Below, piece by piece: positions 17,381 through 27,100 of a stretch of 64,000 nucleotides of DNA. A model generated the notes under the pieces. The model was given only the letters and a program-made list of their open reading frames with translations. It had not been told where the DNA came from and made no database searches. Both the position numbers and the translations under genes were made by a program. This stretch comes from Asticcacaulis aquaticus (GTDB lineage: Bacteria; Pseudomonadota; Alphaproteobacteria; Caulobacterales; Caulobacteraceae), in the NCBI RefSeq assembly GCF_028550415.1, contig NZ_JAQQKX010000011.1:97933-161932 (forward strand), given 5' to 3'. Every line of letters begins with the position of its first letter. The first letter of the stretch is position 1.

Positions 17381-20047
17381 ATGTCGAAACACTGGGTATA
17401 CGCCTTCAAGGCGGGCGCGGCGGACGGCGATGCGACGATGAAGAACCTGCTGGGCGGCAAGGGCGCCAACCTGGCCGAGATGTCGGCCCTGGGGCTGCCG
17501 GTGCCGGCGGGCTTCACCATCACCACCGAAGCCTGCGTCCATTATTATAAGAACGACAAATCCCTGCCGGACGATCTGGTCGAACAGGTCGCGACCGCGC
17601 TGAAAAATCTGGAGACCTCGACGGGCAAGGGTTTCGGCTCGGTCGAAAATCCGCTGCTGGTCTCGGTGCGTTCGGGCGCGCGCGCCTCGATGCCGGGCAT
17701 GATGGACACGGTCCTCAATCTCGGCCTCAACGACGCCACCGTCGAAGGTCTGGCGGCCCTGACCGGCGACCGCCGTTTCGCCCTCGACTGCTACCGCCGT
17801 TTCATCACCATGTATTCCAACGTCGTGCTGGACCTCAGCCACCACAATTTCGAAGACGTGCTCGACGACCATAAGGACCGTCTGGGCGTGTCGATCGACA
17901 CCGACATCACGGCGAAGGACTGGGAACGCATCATCGTCGACTATAAGGCGTTGGTGAAGCGCGAACTGGGCCACGACTTCCCGCAGGACCCGCAGGACCA
18001 GCTGTGGGGTGCGGTCAAGGCCGTGTTCGGGTCGTGGATGAACGACCGCGCCAAGTTCTATCGCAAGATGCACGACATCCCCGAAGACTGGGGCACCGCC
18101 GTCAATATTCAGTCGATGGTCTTCGGCAATATGGGCGACACCTCGGCGACCGGCGTGGCCTTTACGCGCAACCCCTCGACGGGCGATGCGTCGCTGTACG
18201 GCGAGTTCCTGCTCAACGCGCAGGGCGAGGATGTGGTGGCGGGCATCCGTACGCCGCAGACCCTGACGGTCAAGGCGCGCGAAGAAATGGGCGAGCGCAA
18301 CCCCTCTATGGAGGAGGCGTTGCCGGACGTTTTCGCGCAGTTCAAATCGACCGTCGAAAAGCTCGAAAACCACTATCGCGACGTGCAGGACGTGGAGTTC
18401 ACGGTCGAGCAGGGCAAGCTGTTCATGCTGCAAACCCGCAACGCCAAACGCACCTCGCGCGCGGCGCTGAAAATCGCCGTCGACATGGCTCGAGAAGGCC
18501 TGATCACGCCGCAGGAAGCCCTGATGCGGCTCGATCCGTCGGCGCTGGATCAGCTTCTGCACCCGATGCTCGACCCCAAGGCCGAGCGCGTCCTGATCGC
18601 GCGCGGTCTGCCGGCCTCGCCGGGCGCGGCCTGCGGCAAGATCGTCTTTACGGCTGATGACGCCGTGCGTCTGGCCGCCGCCGGTGAAGACGTCATCCTC
18701 GTCCGCGACGAAACCTCGCCGGAAGACATCCACGGCATGCACGCCGCCAAGGCCATCGTCACGGCGCGCGGCGGTATGACCTCGCACGCCGCGGTCGTGG
18801 CGCGGGGCATGGGGCGTCCGTGCGTGTCGGGGGCCGGGGAGCTGGTCATCTCGACCGAGCGCGGCGAGTTTTCGACTCGTGGTCAAGTGTTCCGCTTCGG
18901 CGACATCGTGACGCTGGACGGCTCGACCGGTGAAATCCTCAAGGGCGCGGTCCGCATGATCGAGCCGGAATTCTCCGACGACTTCCATCAGATCATGGCC
19001 TGGGCCGACGAATTCCGTACGCTCAAGGTGCTGACCAACGCCGAAACCCCGACCGACGCCAAAACCGCCGTTGGCTTCGGCGCCGAAGGCATCGGTCTGT
19101 GCCGCACCGAGCACATGTTCTTCGACGAAGAGCGCATCACCGCCGTCCGCGAAATGATCCTCGCCGATGACGAAGCCGGTCGCCGCAAGGCCCTGGCCAA
19201 GCTGCTGCCGCACCAGAAGTCGGATTTTGTCGAGCTGTTCAAGATCATGAACGGCCTGCCGGTGACCATCCGTCTGCTCGATCCGCCGCTGCACGAGTTC
19301 CTGCCGCATACCGCCGACGATATCAAGGCCGTCGCCGAAGCCACGGAAGTGTCTGAGGAAAAGCTGCTCAAGCGGACCAAGGAACTGTCGGAAACCAACC
19401 CGATGCTGGGCTGGCGCGGCTGCCGTCTGGGGATCACCTTCCCGGAAATCTACGAGATGCAGGTCGAGGCGATCTTCGAGGCCGCCGCCGACGTCAAGGC
19501 CGAAGGGTTCGACCCCAAGCCCGACATCATGCACCCGCTGGTCGCGACCAAGGAAGAAATGGCCAATCTGGTCGCCCTGACTCGCCGTATCGCCGATGGC
19601 GTGCTGTCCAAGCGCGGCGCATCGGTCGAGTACAAGGTCGGTACCATGATCGAGCTGCCGCGCGCCGCCCTGCTGGCCGACAAGCTGGCGGAATCGGCCG
19701 AGTTCTTCTCGTTCGGCACCAACGACCTGACCCAGACGACCTATGGCATCAGCCGCGACGACTCGGGCCGCTTCCTGAACCCCTATATCGAAAAGGGGAT
19801 TTTCGAGAAGGACCCGTTCGTCTCGCTCGATCCCGATGGCGTCGGCGCGCTGATCGACATCGCCCGCACCAAGGGCCGCACGACCCGTCCGGATATCAAG
19901 CTGGGCATCTGCGGCGAGCACGGCGGTGACCCGGCGTCGATCGCCTTCTGTCAGAAGGTCGGCCTCGATTACGTCTCCTGTTCGCCGTACCGCGTTCCCG
20001 TGGCGCGTCTGGCGGCGGCTCAGGCGGCCATTAACGTCGGTAAATAA
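17381..20047 (+). CDS. ppdK: Pyruvate, phosphate dikinase
   Basis: 888 aa from ATG 17381, with GAAAGAGGGA eight bases upstream; an ATG at 17363 would add six residues. The N-terminal ATP-grasp domain opens with GGKGANLAEMSALGLPVPAGF, the swivelling domain carries the phospho-histidine H469 in GGMTSHAAVVARGMGRPCVSG, and the TIM barrel has GFGAEGIGLCRTEHMFF and the catalytic cysteine in GICGEHGGDP. It interconverts pyruvate+ATP+Pi and PEP+AMP+PPi, a gluconeogenic or anaplerotic step. Single-gene unit with its own terminator. Confidence 0.97.
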   Translation: MSKHWVYAFKAGAADGDATMKNLLGGKGANLAEMSALGLPVPAGFTITTEACVHYYKNDKSLPDDLVEQVATALKNLETSTGKGFGSVENPLLVSVRSGARASMPGMMDTVLNLGLNDATVEGLAALTGDRRFALDCYRRFITMYSNVVLDLSHHNFEDVLDDHKDRLGVSIDTDITAKDWERIIVDYKALVKRELGHDFPQDPQDQLWGAVKAVFGSWMNDRAKFYRKMHDIPEDWGTAVNIQSMVFGNMGDTSATGVAFTRNPSTGDASLYGEFLLNAQGEDVVAGIRTPQTLTVKAREEMGERNPSMEEALPDVFAQFKSTVEKLENHYRDVQDVEFTVEQGKLFMLQTRNAKRTSRAALKIAVDMAREGLITPQEALMRLDPSALDQLLHPMLDPKAERVLIARGLPASPGAACGKIVFTADDAVRLAAAGEDVILVRDETSPEDIHGMHAAKAIVTARGGMTSHAAVVARGMGRPCVSGAGELVISTERGEFSTRGQVFRFGDIVTLDGSTGEILKGAVRMIEPEFSDDFHQIMAWADEFRTLKVLTNAETPTDAKTAVGFGAEGIGLCRTEHMFFDEERITAVREMILADDEAGRRKALAKLLPHQKSDFVELFKIMNGLPVTIRLLDPPLHEFLPHTADDIKAVAEATEVSEEKLLKRTKELSETNPMLGWRGCRLGITFPEIYEMQVEAIFEAAADVKAEGFDPKPDIMHPLVATKEEMANLVALTRRIADGVLSKRGASVEYKVGTMIELPRAALLADKLAESAEFFSFGTNDLTQTTYGISRDDSGRFLNPYIEKGIFEKDPFVSLDPDGVGALIDIARTKGRTTRPDIKLGICGEHGGDPASIAFCQKVGLDYVSCSPYRVPVARLAAAQAAINVGK

Positions 20048-20071
20048 GCGGTTGATTTGAATTTATAATTG

Positions 20072-20109
20072 AACGTCCGGTGTCTTTGGCATCGGACGTT
20101 TTTTTTTTG
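20072..20109 (+). terminator. Terminator after ppdK
   Basis: AACGTCCGGTG (20072-20082) pairs with the CATCGGACGTT arm ending at 20100 and is followed by eight T. It directly abuts the inverted-repeat element that begins at 20108. Confidence 0.9.
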
Positions 20110-20257
20110 ACCACGAAAAACACGAAAAGCACGAAAACGCAGGCTGATATATCTTCGCCCGAAGGGCAAATTTTCAACAGTGTGACCATTCAGGTTTCAA
20201 GCGCTTCGCGCAGAAGATGACGCATCTTTTTAGTGCTTTTCGTGTCGTTCGTGGTCA
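20108..20257. repeat. 150-bp element with 25-bp inverted termini
   Basis: Left arm 20108-20132 (TGACCACGAAAAACACGAAA then AGCAC) and right arm 20233-20257 (its reverse complement except about three bases) enclose ~100 bp without an ORF. The left arm continues with further CACGAAAA units. No target duplication is clear because the left flank is the terminator T tract. It looks like a MITE or large REP-type element; related CCACGAA-type repeats occur in many bacteria. Confidence 0.7.
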
Positions 20258-20421
20258 ATCCTTTTCTCTTCAATTCCCCCCTCAGGGGTATGTCTTGGCG
20301 CTGTCATGCAGAGCCGATAGGGTGCAGGGCAATAAGTGTGTCTCCGGCGCTATTGTCAGCCGCCGGGATTTGGGGTTAACTCGTTAACGATTTTCATCGG
20401 CGGTATTTCGAGGGGTAGGAC

Positions 20422-20826
20422 ATGTCGTCGAAGACGGTATGGGGATTGGGATTATTGCTGCTGGCGGGCGGTGGCGCGGTAAGTCTGTACAAGATGCTGC
20501 CGCCACTTGAAGCCTCGCTGACGGAGCGCGTCGATACGGCGCTCAAATCCGAGGGCATCGACGATGTGAATGCGCGCGTCGATGGCCTCAATGTTCACTT
20601 AAGCCTCAAGGCCGGAGCGACGCCGCCCAGTGCTACCGCGCGTCTGGCGCAGGCCGCCGCCGCTGTGCGCGCCTTGCAGCCGGAACTGCCGGACACGATC
20701 AAGGCCTATGCCCCGCGCGGCGAAGGCTATCTGTACGGTCCGGCGCTTGATGTCGTGACCGATACCACGCAAAAACCCATCAGCATTGCCGTCGGAAAGG
20801 TCGATCATGCTCTATCTGATCTTTGA
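20422..20826 (+). CDS. Membrane-anchored protein with BON-like segment
   Basis: 134 aa. One N-terminal membrane helix (VWGLGLLLLAGGGAVSLY) and a periplasmic part in which LTERVDTALKSEGIDDVNAR followed by VDGLNVHLSL resembles the BON/OmpA-linker fold. Starts with GAGGGGTAGGAC as ribosome site. It is the first of three closely packed genes; in several alphaproteobacteria BON-type and helix-hairpin-helix modules occur together in one OmpA-like envelope protein, so this may be a split version. Upstream DNA has GTTAACTCGTTAAC (20375-20388). Function unknown. Confidence 0.65.
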   Translation: MSSKTVWGLGLLLLAGGGAVSLYKMLPPLEASLTERVDTALKSEGIDDVNARVDGLNVHLSLKAGATPPSATARLAQAAAAVRALQPELPDTIKAYAPRGEGYLYGPALDVVTDTTQKPISIAVGKVDHALSDL

Positions 20827-20899
20827 ATTGCGCTGGCTGCTGCTGGGGGTCGCGGTGCTGGGGCTGGCGACGGGTTTCCTCGCGCGCCGCGCCGGTTAA
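20807..20899 (+). CDS. 30-aa single-helix membrane peptide
   Basis: ATG at 20807 inside the end of the BON-like gene (20-bp overlap, different frame), stop at 20899. It encodes one membrane helix (WLLLGVAVLGLATGFLA) bracketed by a short N-terminus and a RRAG tail. The next gene starts nine bases later. The overlap, the hydrophobic composition and the tight packing support a real translationally coupled small gene, but no homologue is known to me. Confidence 0.5.
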   Translation: MLYLIFELRWLLLGVAVLGLATGFLARRAG

Positions 20900-20908
20900 G
20901 GGGGATTT

Positions 20909-21595
20909 ATGTTACTGCTTATCCTGCAATCGGCGGCCTTGCTGCTGGGGGTGTTTCTGATCAGTGGCGCGGTCGGCTGGCTTTTGTCGCCCAAGCCGAA
21001 GCGCAAGGCGCACCGGGTTTCGGTCTTTGATGACGCACCTGTGTTTGCGGCACCCGAGCCCGTCCGTCAGACGGAGTCCGATCCGATGGTCGCCGCCGCC
21101 CGTCAGATGACCTCGGCGGAAATCATTCCGCTGCGTCCGGTCGCGACGACGGCCCCGGTGGCTGCGCCAGTGGGCGTGTCGACCGAACTCGAACCCGCCA
21201 TCATGGCGCATATCGAAGCGCCGGTCGTTGCCACAACGGTGGTCGCGGAACCGGTTTTGGAAACGCTAGACCGCACGTCGCGCCCCAAGGCGTCGATGCT
21301 GTCGGCCATGACGCCGGAAAGCGTCGAAGCCGCCGTCGAACAAGCGGGGACGGGGCTTGAACCGCATCGTCTGCGCGGGCCGGACGGCAAGGCCGACGAC
21401 CTGACCCTCATTTCGGGTATCGGGGCACCGAACCAGAAAGAGTTGAACGATCTCGGCATTTTCCATTACTGGCAGGTGGCCAGTTGGACGCCGGAACACG
21501 TAGCCTGGCTGTCGGCGCGCATCCATTCGGCCAAGCGCATCATGCGCGAAAACTGGATGGCTCAGGCTGCGAAAATGGCCGCCCGCGCGGCTTAA
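20909..21595 (+). CDS. Membrane protein with C-terminal helix-hairpin-helix-like domain
   Basis: 228 aa from ATG 20909 (GGGGA ribosome site). An N-terminal membrane helix (LLILQSAALLLGVFLISGAV), a low-complexity Ala/Val/Pro linker (~40-145), then DDLTLISGIGAPNQKELNDL and GIFHYWQVASWTPEHVAWL, the helix-hairpin-helix-like 'GIG' module also found appended to NADH dehydrogenase subunits and ribosomal L21. The third gene of the cluster. It may tether something to the inner face of the membrane; function not known. Confidence 0.65.
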   Translation: MLLLILQSAALLLGVFLISGAVGWLLSPKPKRKAHRVSVFDDAPVFAAPEPVRQTESDPMVAAARQMTSAEIIPLRPVATTAPVAAPVGVSTELEPAIMAHIEAPVVATTVVAEPVLETLDRTSRPKASMLSAMTPESVEAAVEQAGTGLEPHRLRGPDGKADDLTLISGIGAPNQKELNDLGIFHYWQVASWTPEHVAWLSARIHSAKRIMRENWMAQAAKMAARAA

Positions 21596-21596
21596 A

Positions 21597-22538
21597 TTAA
21601 GCGCGCGGCAGGCTCAGGCCAAGCGACGGACTGAAGCGGAACTGATCGCGGTTATAGGCGTACAATTCCGCCGGTCGCCCGCCGGTGTCGTCGCGGTAGG
21701 CCGCCGTCGGGGTAACAAACCCCGTCCGTTCCAGCGCGCGGCGGAAGTTCTGCTTGTGCAGGCCGAAGCCCGATACAGCTTCCAGAGATTTTTGCAATTC
21801 CAGCTGCGTAAACCGTTCAGGCATCAGCTCGAAAATCACCGGGCGGTATTTTAGTTTACCTCGTAACCGCGACAGACCGGTGGCGAGGATGCGGCGATGG
21901 TCGGACATCATCTCGCAACCGCTGGAAACAGATGTTTGCGACGGTCGTGCGGATTCCCCGATCAGTCCGGCGCTGTAGAGCAACTCGTAACGATCCAGCA
22001 CGCGCTCTTCGTTCCAGTGGTCGGCATCAGCCGGAAACAGGGTCTCGATCCGTCCCCGGCGATCGGCGGTGGACGGTAGGTCCGGGGCATCGTCGCACCA
22101 CTGACGCAGGGCCTGACGTAAGCCAGACAGGGTCGCGGGCTCGCCCTTGCGCCAGTCTTCCCACGGGAAAAATGCCGAATAGGGCCGCCACGATGCCGAT
22201 AAGGCCGACTGAAAGGCGCTGTCCGAGGTCAGGGCCAGATAGCCAAGCGAAATGACGCGTTGCTGTTCGTCCGGACCTTCGGGGGCCAGAGAGCTGAGGC
22301 CCTGACGGCCTTCGTCACCAAAGGAATAGAGCTGTTCGACATAGCCGGGCGAAAAGCCGGTCTGTTCGGCGACAAATGCCCGCACGGCAAGGTCGAACGT
22401 CCGGTGCGCCTCGGGCATGAACGGTCCCGACGGCAGGGCCACCCGCCGGTCGGGCAGGTTCAGGCACAGGACCATCGCTTCGTTGTCCTTAATGGTGACA
22501 ACGACGGCGGACAGTTCGATGGTCAGGCTAACGGACAA
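21597..22538 (-). CDS. NrtR-type NUDIX-wHTH transcriptional regulator
   Basis: 313 aa. Residues ~1-165 are a NUDIX-like domain (LTIELSAVVVTIKDNEAMVL; the box is degenerate, suiting ligand binding rather than hydrolysis). The C-terminal winged helix includes LRGKLKYRPVIFELMPERF, FTQLELQKSLEAVSG, LHKQNFRRALER and GRPAELYAYN, typical of NrtR repressors that sense ADP-ribose and control NAD metabolism. No NAD gene lies in the window; the HD hydrolase gene is nine bases upstream on the same strand and probably in the same transcript. Confidence 0.8.
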   Translation of the reverse strand: MSVSLTIELSAVVVTIKDNEAMVLCLNLPDRRVALPSGPFMPEAHRTFDLAVRAFVAEQTGFSPGYVEQLYSFGDEGRQGLSSLAPEGPDEQQRVISLGYLALTSDSAFQSALSASWRPYSAFFPWEDWRKGEPATLSGLRQALRQWCDDAPDLPSTADRRGRIETLFPADADHWNEERVLDRYELLYSAGLIGESARPSQTSVSSGCEMMSDHRRILATGLSRLRGKLKYRPVIFELMPERFTQLELQKSLEAVSGFGLHKQNFRRALERTGFVTPTAAYRDDTGGRPAELYAYNRDQFRFSPSLGLSLPRA

Positions 22539-22547
22539 ACGAGGCCC

Positions 22548-23177
22548 TCATAATTGCGCGCTTAACCGTTCGCTTAAAGCCTCGAACCTGTCAACGAATT
22601 GCACGCAGGCCTCGCGTGTAGGCAGGGGATCGATGGTCAGATGATAGCCTTCCGGCGGTTGGCCGAAGAACTGTCGTGCTTCGGCGTCTGAAAACCCGAC
22701 CAGTTGCGTGGCTTCGAAATAGGCGCAGGCGTGATCGGCGCGCTTGATCAGGGTCTTGATCGCGGCAGGTATTTTGGCGGGTAGGCCGAAGCGGATATGA
22801 ATCGCCTGCTCCAGATGATCCTCGAAGCGGCGGTAATCGAGCCCCAGAGCCGCCTTGAACGGGGAAATCATGTCGCCGATGACGTATTCCGGCGCGTCGT
22901 GCAGCAGCGCCACCAGCCGCCATTTTGTGTCCAGCTCCGGCTCGATATGGGCGCAGATCTCTTCGACGATCAGGCTGTGCTGGGCGACGGAAAAGCCGTG
23001 TTCGCCGGTCGTTTGCCCGTTCCACCGCGCCACCCGCGACAGGCCGAGGGCTATGTCGTCGATCTCTATATCCATGGCCGATGGATCGAGCAGGTCGAGG
23101 CGCCGGCCCGACAACATGCGCTGCCAGGCGCGCGGTGCCACCACAGCGGATTTAGACGGGCGAGGGCGCACAGGCAT
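22548..23177 (-). CDS. HD-domain phosphohydrolase (YfbR-like)
   Basis: 209 aa. H in EHGFSVAQHSL, the HD pair in LLHDAPEYVIGDM and the distal D in LIKRADHACAYFEA make the metal site of the YfbR-type 5'-nucleotidase clade. It is expected to hydrolyse (deoxy)nucleoside monophosphates in the cytosol. It precedes the NrtR-type regulator (gap nine bases), which fits a link to nucleotide or NAD turnover. Start at 23177 is the longest choice; the conserved part begins around residue 15. Confidence 0.75.
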   Translation of the reverse strand: MPVRPRPSKSAVVAPRAWQRMLSGRRLDLLDPSAMDIEIDDIALGLSRVARWNGQTTGEHGFSVAQHSLIVEEICAHIEPELDTKWRLVALLHDAPEYVIGDMISPFKAALGLDYRRFEDHLEQAIHIRFGLPAKIPAAIKTLIKRADHACAYFEATQLVGFSDAEARQFFGQPPEGYHLTIDPLPTREACVQFVDRFEALSERLSAQL

Positions 23178-23358
23178 TGGAACTCACGAAGGATTGACGG
23201 AAAACTTATGGCTTGAGGCCATATGCCGCGTGCCGAAAATGGCCGGATGGGTCTATATTCAGGCAATGTTGACGCGTATCGCGGCGACCGGATCATAGCG
23301 ATTTAGCCGGTTCGTGACACGCCGAAATGCAGCTATGCACAAAAACCGGAGGCCCGCC

Positions 23359-24198
23359 ATGACCGATACCCCTGCAACCGCACCCGCTCAAAGCTGGGCG
23401 CGTATTTCCATACCGGTATCGGGTTCGGACTCCGAAGCGGTCAGCGTCGATATCGCCGCCAGCGTCGCGGCGGGCTTTGGGGCGCAACTGAACTTCCTGT
23501 TTGCGCCGCCAGATCCGGCCGAACTGGCCCCGTGGCTGGGCGAAGGGTTCATGGGCACGGTGCAGGTCGCCGCCATGGATGGCCTGAAAACCGCCGCCGA
23601 AGAGGCCGAAGCCGCCGCGCGCGAGGCGTTCGACGCGCTCGGTTACGACAGCAAGGTCTTCCTGCCGCTGAAATCACCGGTGTGGCAGTGTCTGGCGGTC
23701 GAGACGCGCCTGTCCGATCTGGTGGTTTTCGGGGATGAGAGCGCGCGCGGACGCGGCCTTCTGTCCGAGGCGTTCCAGCAGGTGCTGATGGAAGAGCGTG
23801 CCGGGGTGTTTATCGCCCGTCAGCCGTTCGACCTGTCCGGCCCCGCCGTCGTGGCGTGGGACGGCAAGGAGCCGTCGTCGCGCGCCGCCCGCCGCGCCAT
23901 TCCCTTACTGAAAAAGGCCTCGAAGGTCGTCATCGTCGGCGCGCCGGTCGGCGAAAGCCCCGCCGATCTCGGTAAGCTGGCGCGCTACTATATGCTGCAC
24001 GGCCTGAATGTCGAAATCGACCTGCTGTCCAAGACCAATGATCTGATCGGGGCGCTGGTCGAGGCCAATAAGCGGCATGGCGCGCAATATATGGTCGCCG
24101 GGGCCTTCGGGCGGTCCCGCCTGCGCGAATTCGCCTTCGGCGGCACGACGCGCGCCCTGCTGCATAATACGAACCTCAACCTCTATATGGCGCACTAA
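23359..24198 (+). CDS. Tandem universal stress protein
   Basis: 279 aa from ATG 23359, which has CCGGAGG seven bases upstream; the frame opens at 23314 without such a site. Two UspA-like halves: residues ~10-150 (WARISIPVSGSDSEAVS) and ~155-279 (AVVAWDGKEPSSRAARRAIP, then VAGAFGRSRLREFAFGGTTR, the G-x-G-R ATP-loop region). Usp proteins accumulate under starvation or respiratory stress. Its stop overlaps the stop of the convergent FlbA-like gene by a few bases. Confidence 0.85.
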   Translation: MTDTPATAPAQSWARISIPVSGSDSEAVSVDIAASVAAGFGAQLNFLFAPPDPAELAPWLGEGFMGTVQVAAMDGLKTAAEEAEAAAREAFDALGYDSKVFLPLKSPVWQCLAVETRLSDLVVFGDESARGRGLLSEAFQQVLMEERAGVFIARQPFDLSGPAVVAWDGKEPSSRAARRAIPLLKKASKVVIVGAPVGESPADLGKLARYYMLHGLNVEIDLLSKTNDLIGALVEANKRHGAQYMVAGAFGRSRLREFAFGGTTRALLHNTNLNLYMAH

Positions 24199-27100
24199 AC
24201 GCTCGATAAGCTTAAGGCCTTGAGGCTTATCGCCACGTGTGAGAGCAGGGCGGCCCAGTCGTTATGCTGCGGCTGGAACAGGCGGACCTTGGGGTACCAA
24301 GGATAATGATCCGTCCCGAGCGTCGTCCACGTGCCGGTGGGCAGCAGCATCCACACCGTCGCCCCTGTCGCGGCGGCGATTTGTGTCGTGGCGTTCGACG
24401 GGCCGATGATCAGGTCGAGTGCGGCGCAAAGCGCACTCAGTTCGTCCAGATCGTTCATCAGATCGATCGGCGGATTGTAGATATGGTATCCGGCGGCCTT
24501 CGCCTCGGTCAGTTCGGCCTCGACATCGCCATATTGCAGATTGACGAAGACCGGGCCGGATTGCGACAGGATCGGCGTCCACTGATCGAGCGCCGAATAG
24601 AAGCGTGACCGGCGGCTGTCGTTCTTGAGGCTCTTCCACAACAGCCCGACCTTGGGGCCGTCACCGAATTTGGCCAGTTCCGCGTGCCAGAAGGCCACGC
24701 GCGTCGGGTCAGGTTGAAGATAGGCACCGGAGGCCGCGAAGGCCGCTGTGTCATTGCGATAGACCGGCAGGAAATCGCCCAGCAAGACCCATTCATCAAT
24801 CGTTGATAATTCAAGATCCGGCACGCTGCGGTGGCGCAGACCGTCTTCAAAGCGCGTATGGTGGGCTAAAACCGTCGCTTGCGGGGCAGCGCGTTTGAAC
24901 AGCGGCACCAGACGCGGTTCTACCGCCAGGGTCAGATGTCCCTCACCCAGATCGCGCAGGACATCCGGCAGCAGGGTTGCCAACATGACTTCGTCGCCAA
25001 GGCCTTGCTCCGCGACCACCAGCAAACGCCTTCCATCAATCGTTGATTTTGGATCGTGACGCGGCACATTGATCTCATGGACCACGGCTTGCGGTGTCCC
25101 CTGCATATGCCGCGCCTCATAGGCCTTCCAGCCATCGGCGACGCGCCCCAACGCCAGATAGGCATAGGCCAGCGTCAGTTCGGCGGATCGCAGGTTCGAC
25201 GGTTCGCTGAACCGGTCGAGGCAGACCTCGATATCGGGCAGGGCCTGGTCAGCCAATCCTTGCTCCATCCACGCGCAGGCGCGGTTGAAACGCGCCGCCA
25301 GACTGTTGTCGAGGTTCACTGCCTCATTGAAGAATATCAGGGCGGTATCGAGGTCGCCCTGAGCCATCAATATGGTGCCCAGCGTGTCCCACAACTCGCT
25401 CTGTTTCGGATATTCGCCGAGATAGGTTTGCAGGGTTGCGATGGCGACGTCGTATTTCGACTGCTCGCGCAGGGCCGCCGCATAGTAGTTGACAGCGGTC
25501 AGGTGCGTCGGGTCGCGGGCGATGACGTGGGCGTAGAAGCGTTCCGCCATATCGTACTGACCGATGCGGAAGGCCAGTTGCGCCAGATCGGCGGCGATAT
25601 CGAGCGAGTCCGGCTCAAGGCCCAGCGCCCGCTGATAGGCGTCGAGTGCTTCGGGCAGGCGGTTGAGGCGGTCGAGGGCGGTGGCCAGAGCCTGCCACGC
25701 GCCGGAATGGGTGGGTGCCACGTGGGTCAGGGCGCGGGCCTGCGCCTCGGCGTCGTCCCAGTCGCGCATGAGCAGGGCGCGTTGCACCTGCTGATAGGTG
25801 CGGGCGAGATCGGCGGCGGGCGGGGCATCGATCGCTACAGCAATCTCCTCGATCAAGGCCTCGTGCATGGCGGTCAGGGCCGGGGTCCAGTCGCTGAGGT
25901 CCGGATTGACGAACATGCGCGCCACGGCGTACCACGGATAATAGTCGGTCCCCAGCATCGGCCACGAATTGGGCGGGGTGAGCAGCCAGATCGGCGTCCC
26001 GACGCCGGCGGCGATATTGCTGGTGGCATTCGACGGCCCCAGCACCAGATCGACGGCGGCACACAGGGCGCTCAGGTCGTCGAGGTCCTGTTTGAGGTCG
26101 ATGCCCGGCGGGTTCCAGATCGTCAGGCCTTCGCGCGCCGCTTCGGCCAGTTCGGCGCTGGCGTCGCCATATTGCAGATTGACGAAAATCAGCCCCGGCG
26201 TGCGCAGGATCGGCTTCCACGACTCGAACGGCGAGTAGTAGCGGTCGCGGCGGGAATGCTTGACGAGACTCTTCCACAGGAGGCCAATTTTGGGGAAGGG
26301 CCCCAGCTTGTCGAGTTCGCCCTTCCAGTAGGCGACGCGGTCCGGATCGGGGGTGAGGAATGCCGTCCGTTTCGGGAAGTCGGCCACGGTCTTGCGATAC
26401 TTCGGCAGGAAATCGCCCAGAACCGCAAAACCGGAATAGGGTGCAACATCAGTGATTTCCGGATAGAATCTCACCTGATAGGTACTGTGTTTGGCGGTCA
26501 GGTGCGGCGTGACGTGCGCTTGCGGGTACGACCGCTGGAACAGCGACACCAGACGCTTTTCGACGGCCAGAGTCAGCTTGCCGTCCGGGCCCAGCTCTTC
26601 CAGCAGATCGGGCAGGAGAGTCGCAAACAGGATTTCGTCACCCAGCCCCTGTTCGGTTGAAATGAACACCGACTGACCGCGCAGATCGGCCATGACATCC
26701 AGTTGCGGGATGTCGGTGAGGTACTTCATGCCGTCGTGGCCGTGGGTCTGTTTGCGCGCCTCGTAATATTCCCAGCCGCGCGCAAGATCGCTCTTGAGGA
26801 AGTAGTTGAAGGCCTGAGCCAGTTGCGCCGCTTCGACGTGATTGGGGTCTTCGAACCGTTTCAGCGCTTCATCGAGGCTCTCTATAGCCTCATCGACGCG
26901 GCCGATATTGCCGAGGATCAGGCCGCGGTTGTGCCAGATCTTGCCGTTGCTTTTATCGTGTTTCAGCGCCTCGTCGAAGAAGATCAGGGCCGTGTCGAGA
27001 TCGCCCTGGGCATTCAGCACCGTTCCCAGCGTGTTCCACAGGGCGGCATTGTCCGGGGTCTGCTCCAGCGCCGGGCGCAGAACCTCGATGGCGTCCTCAA

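Noticed and set aside
17309..19921. 870-aa open frame on the minus strand across ppdK
   Set aside because: Shadow frame of a high-GC gene; its peptide is Arg/His/Gly-rich with no fold, and ppdK on the other strand is complete.
20375..20388. CtrA box upstream of the BON-like gene
   Set aside because: GTTAACTCGTTAAC has only four bases between TTAA half-sites instead of seven.
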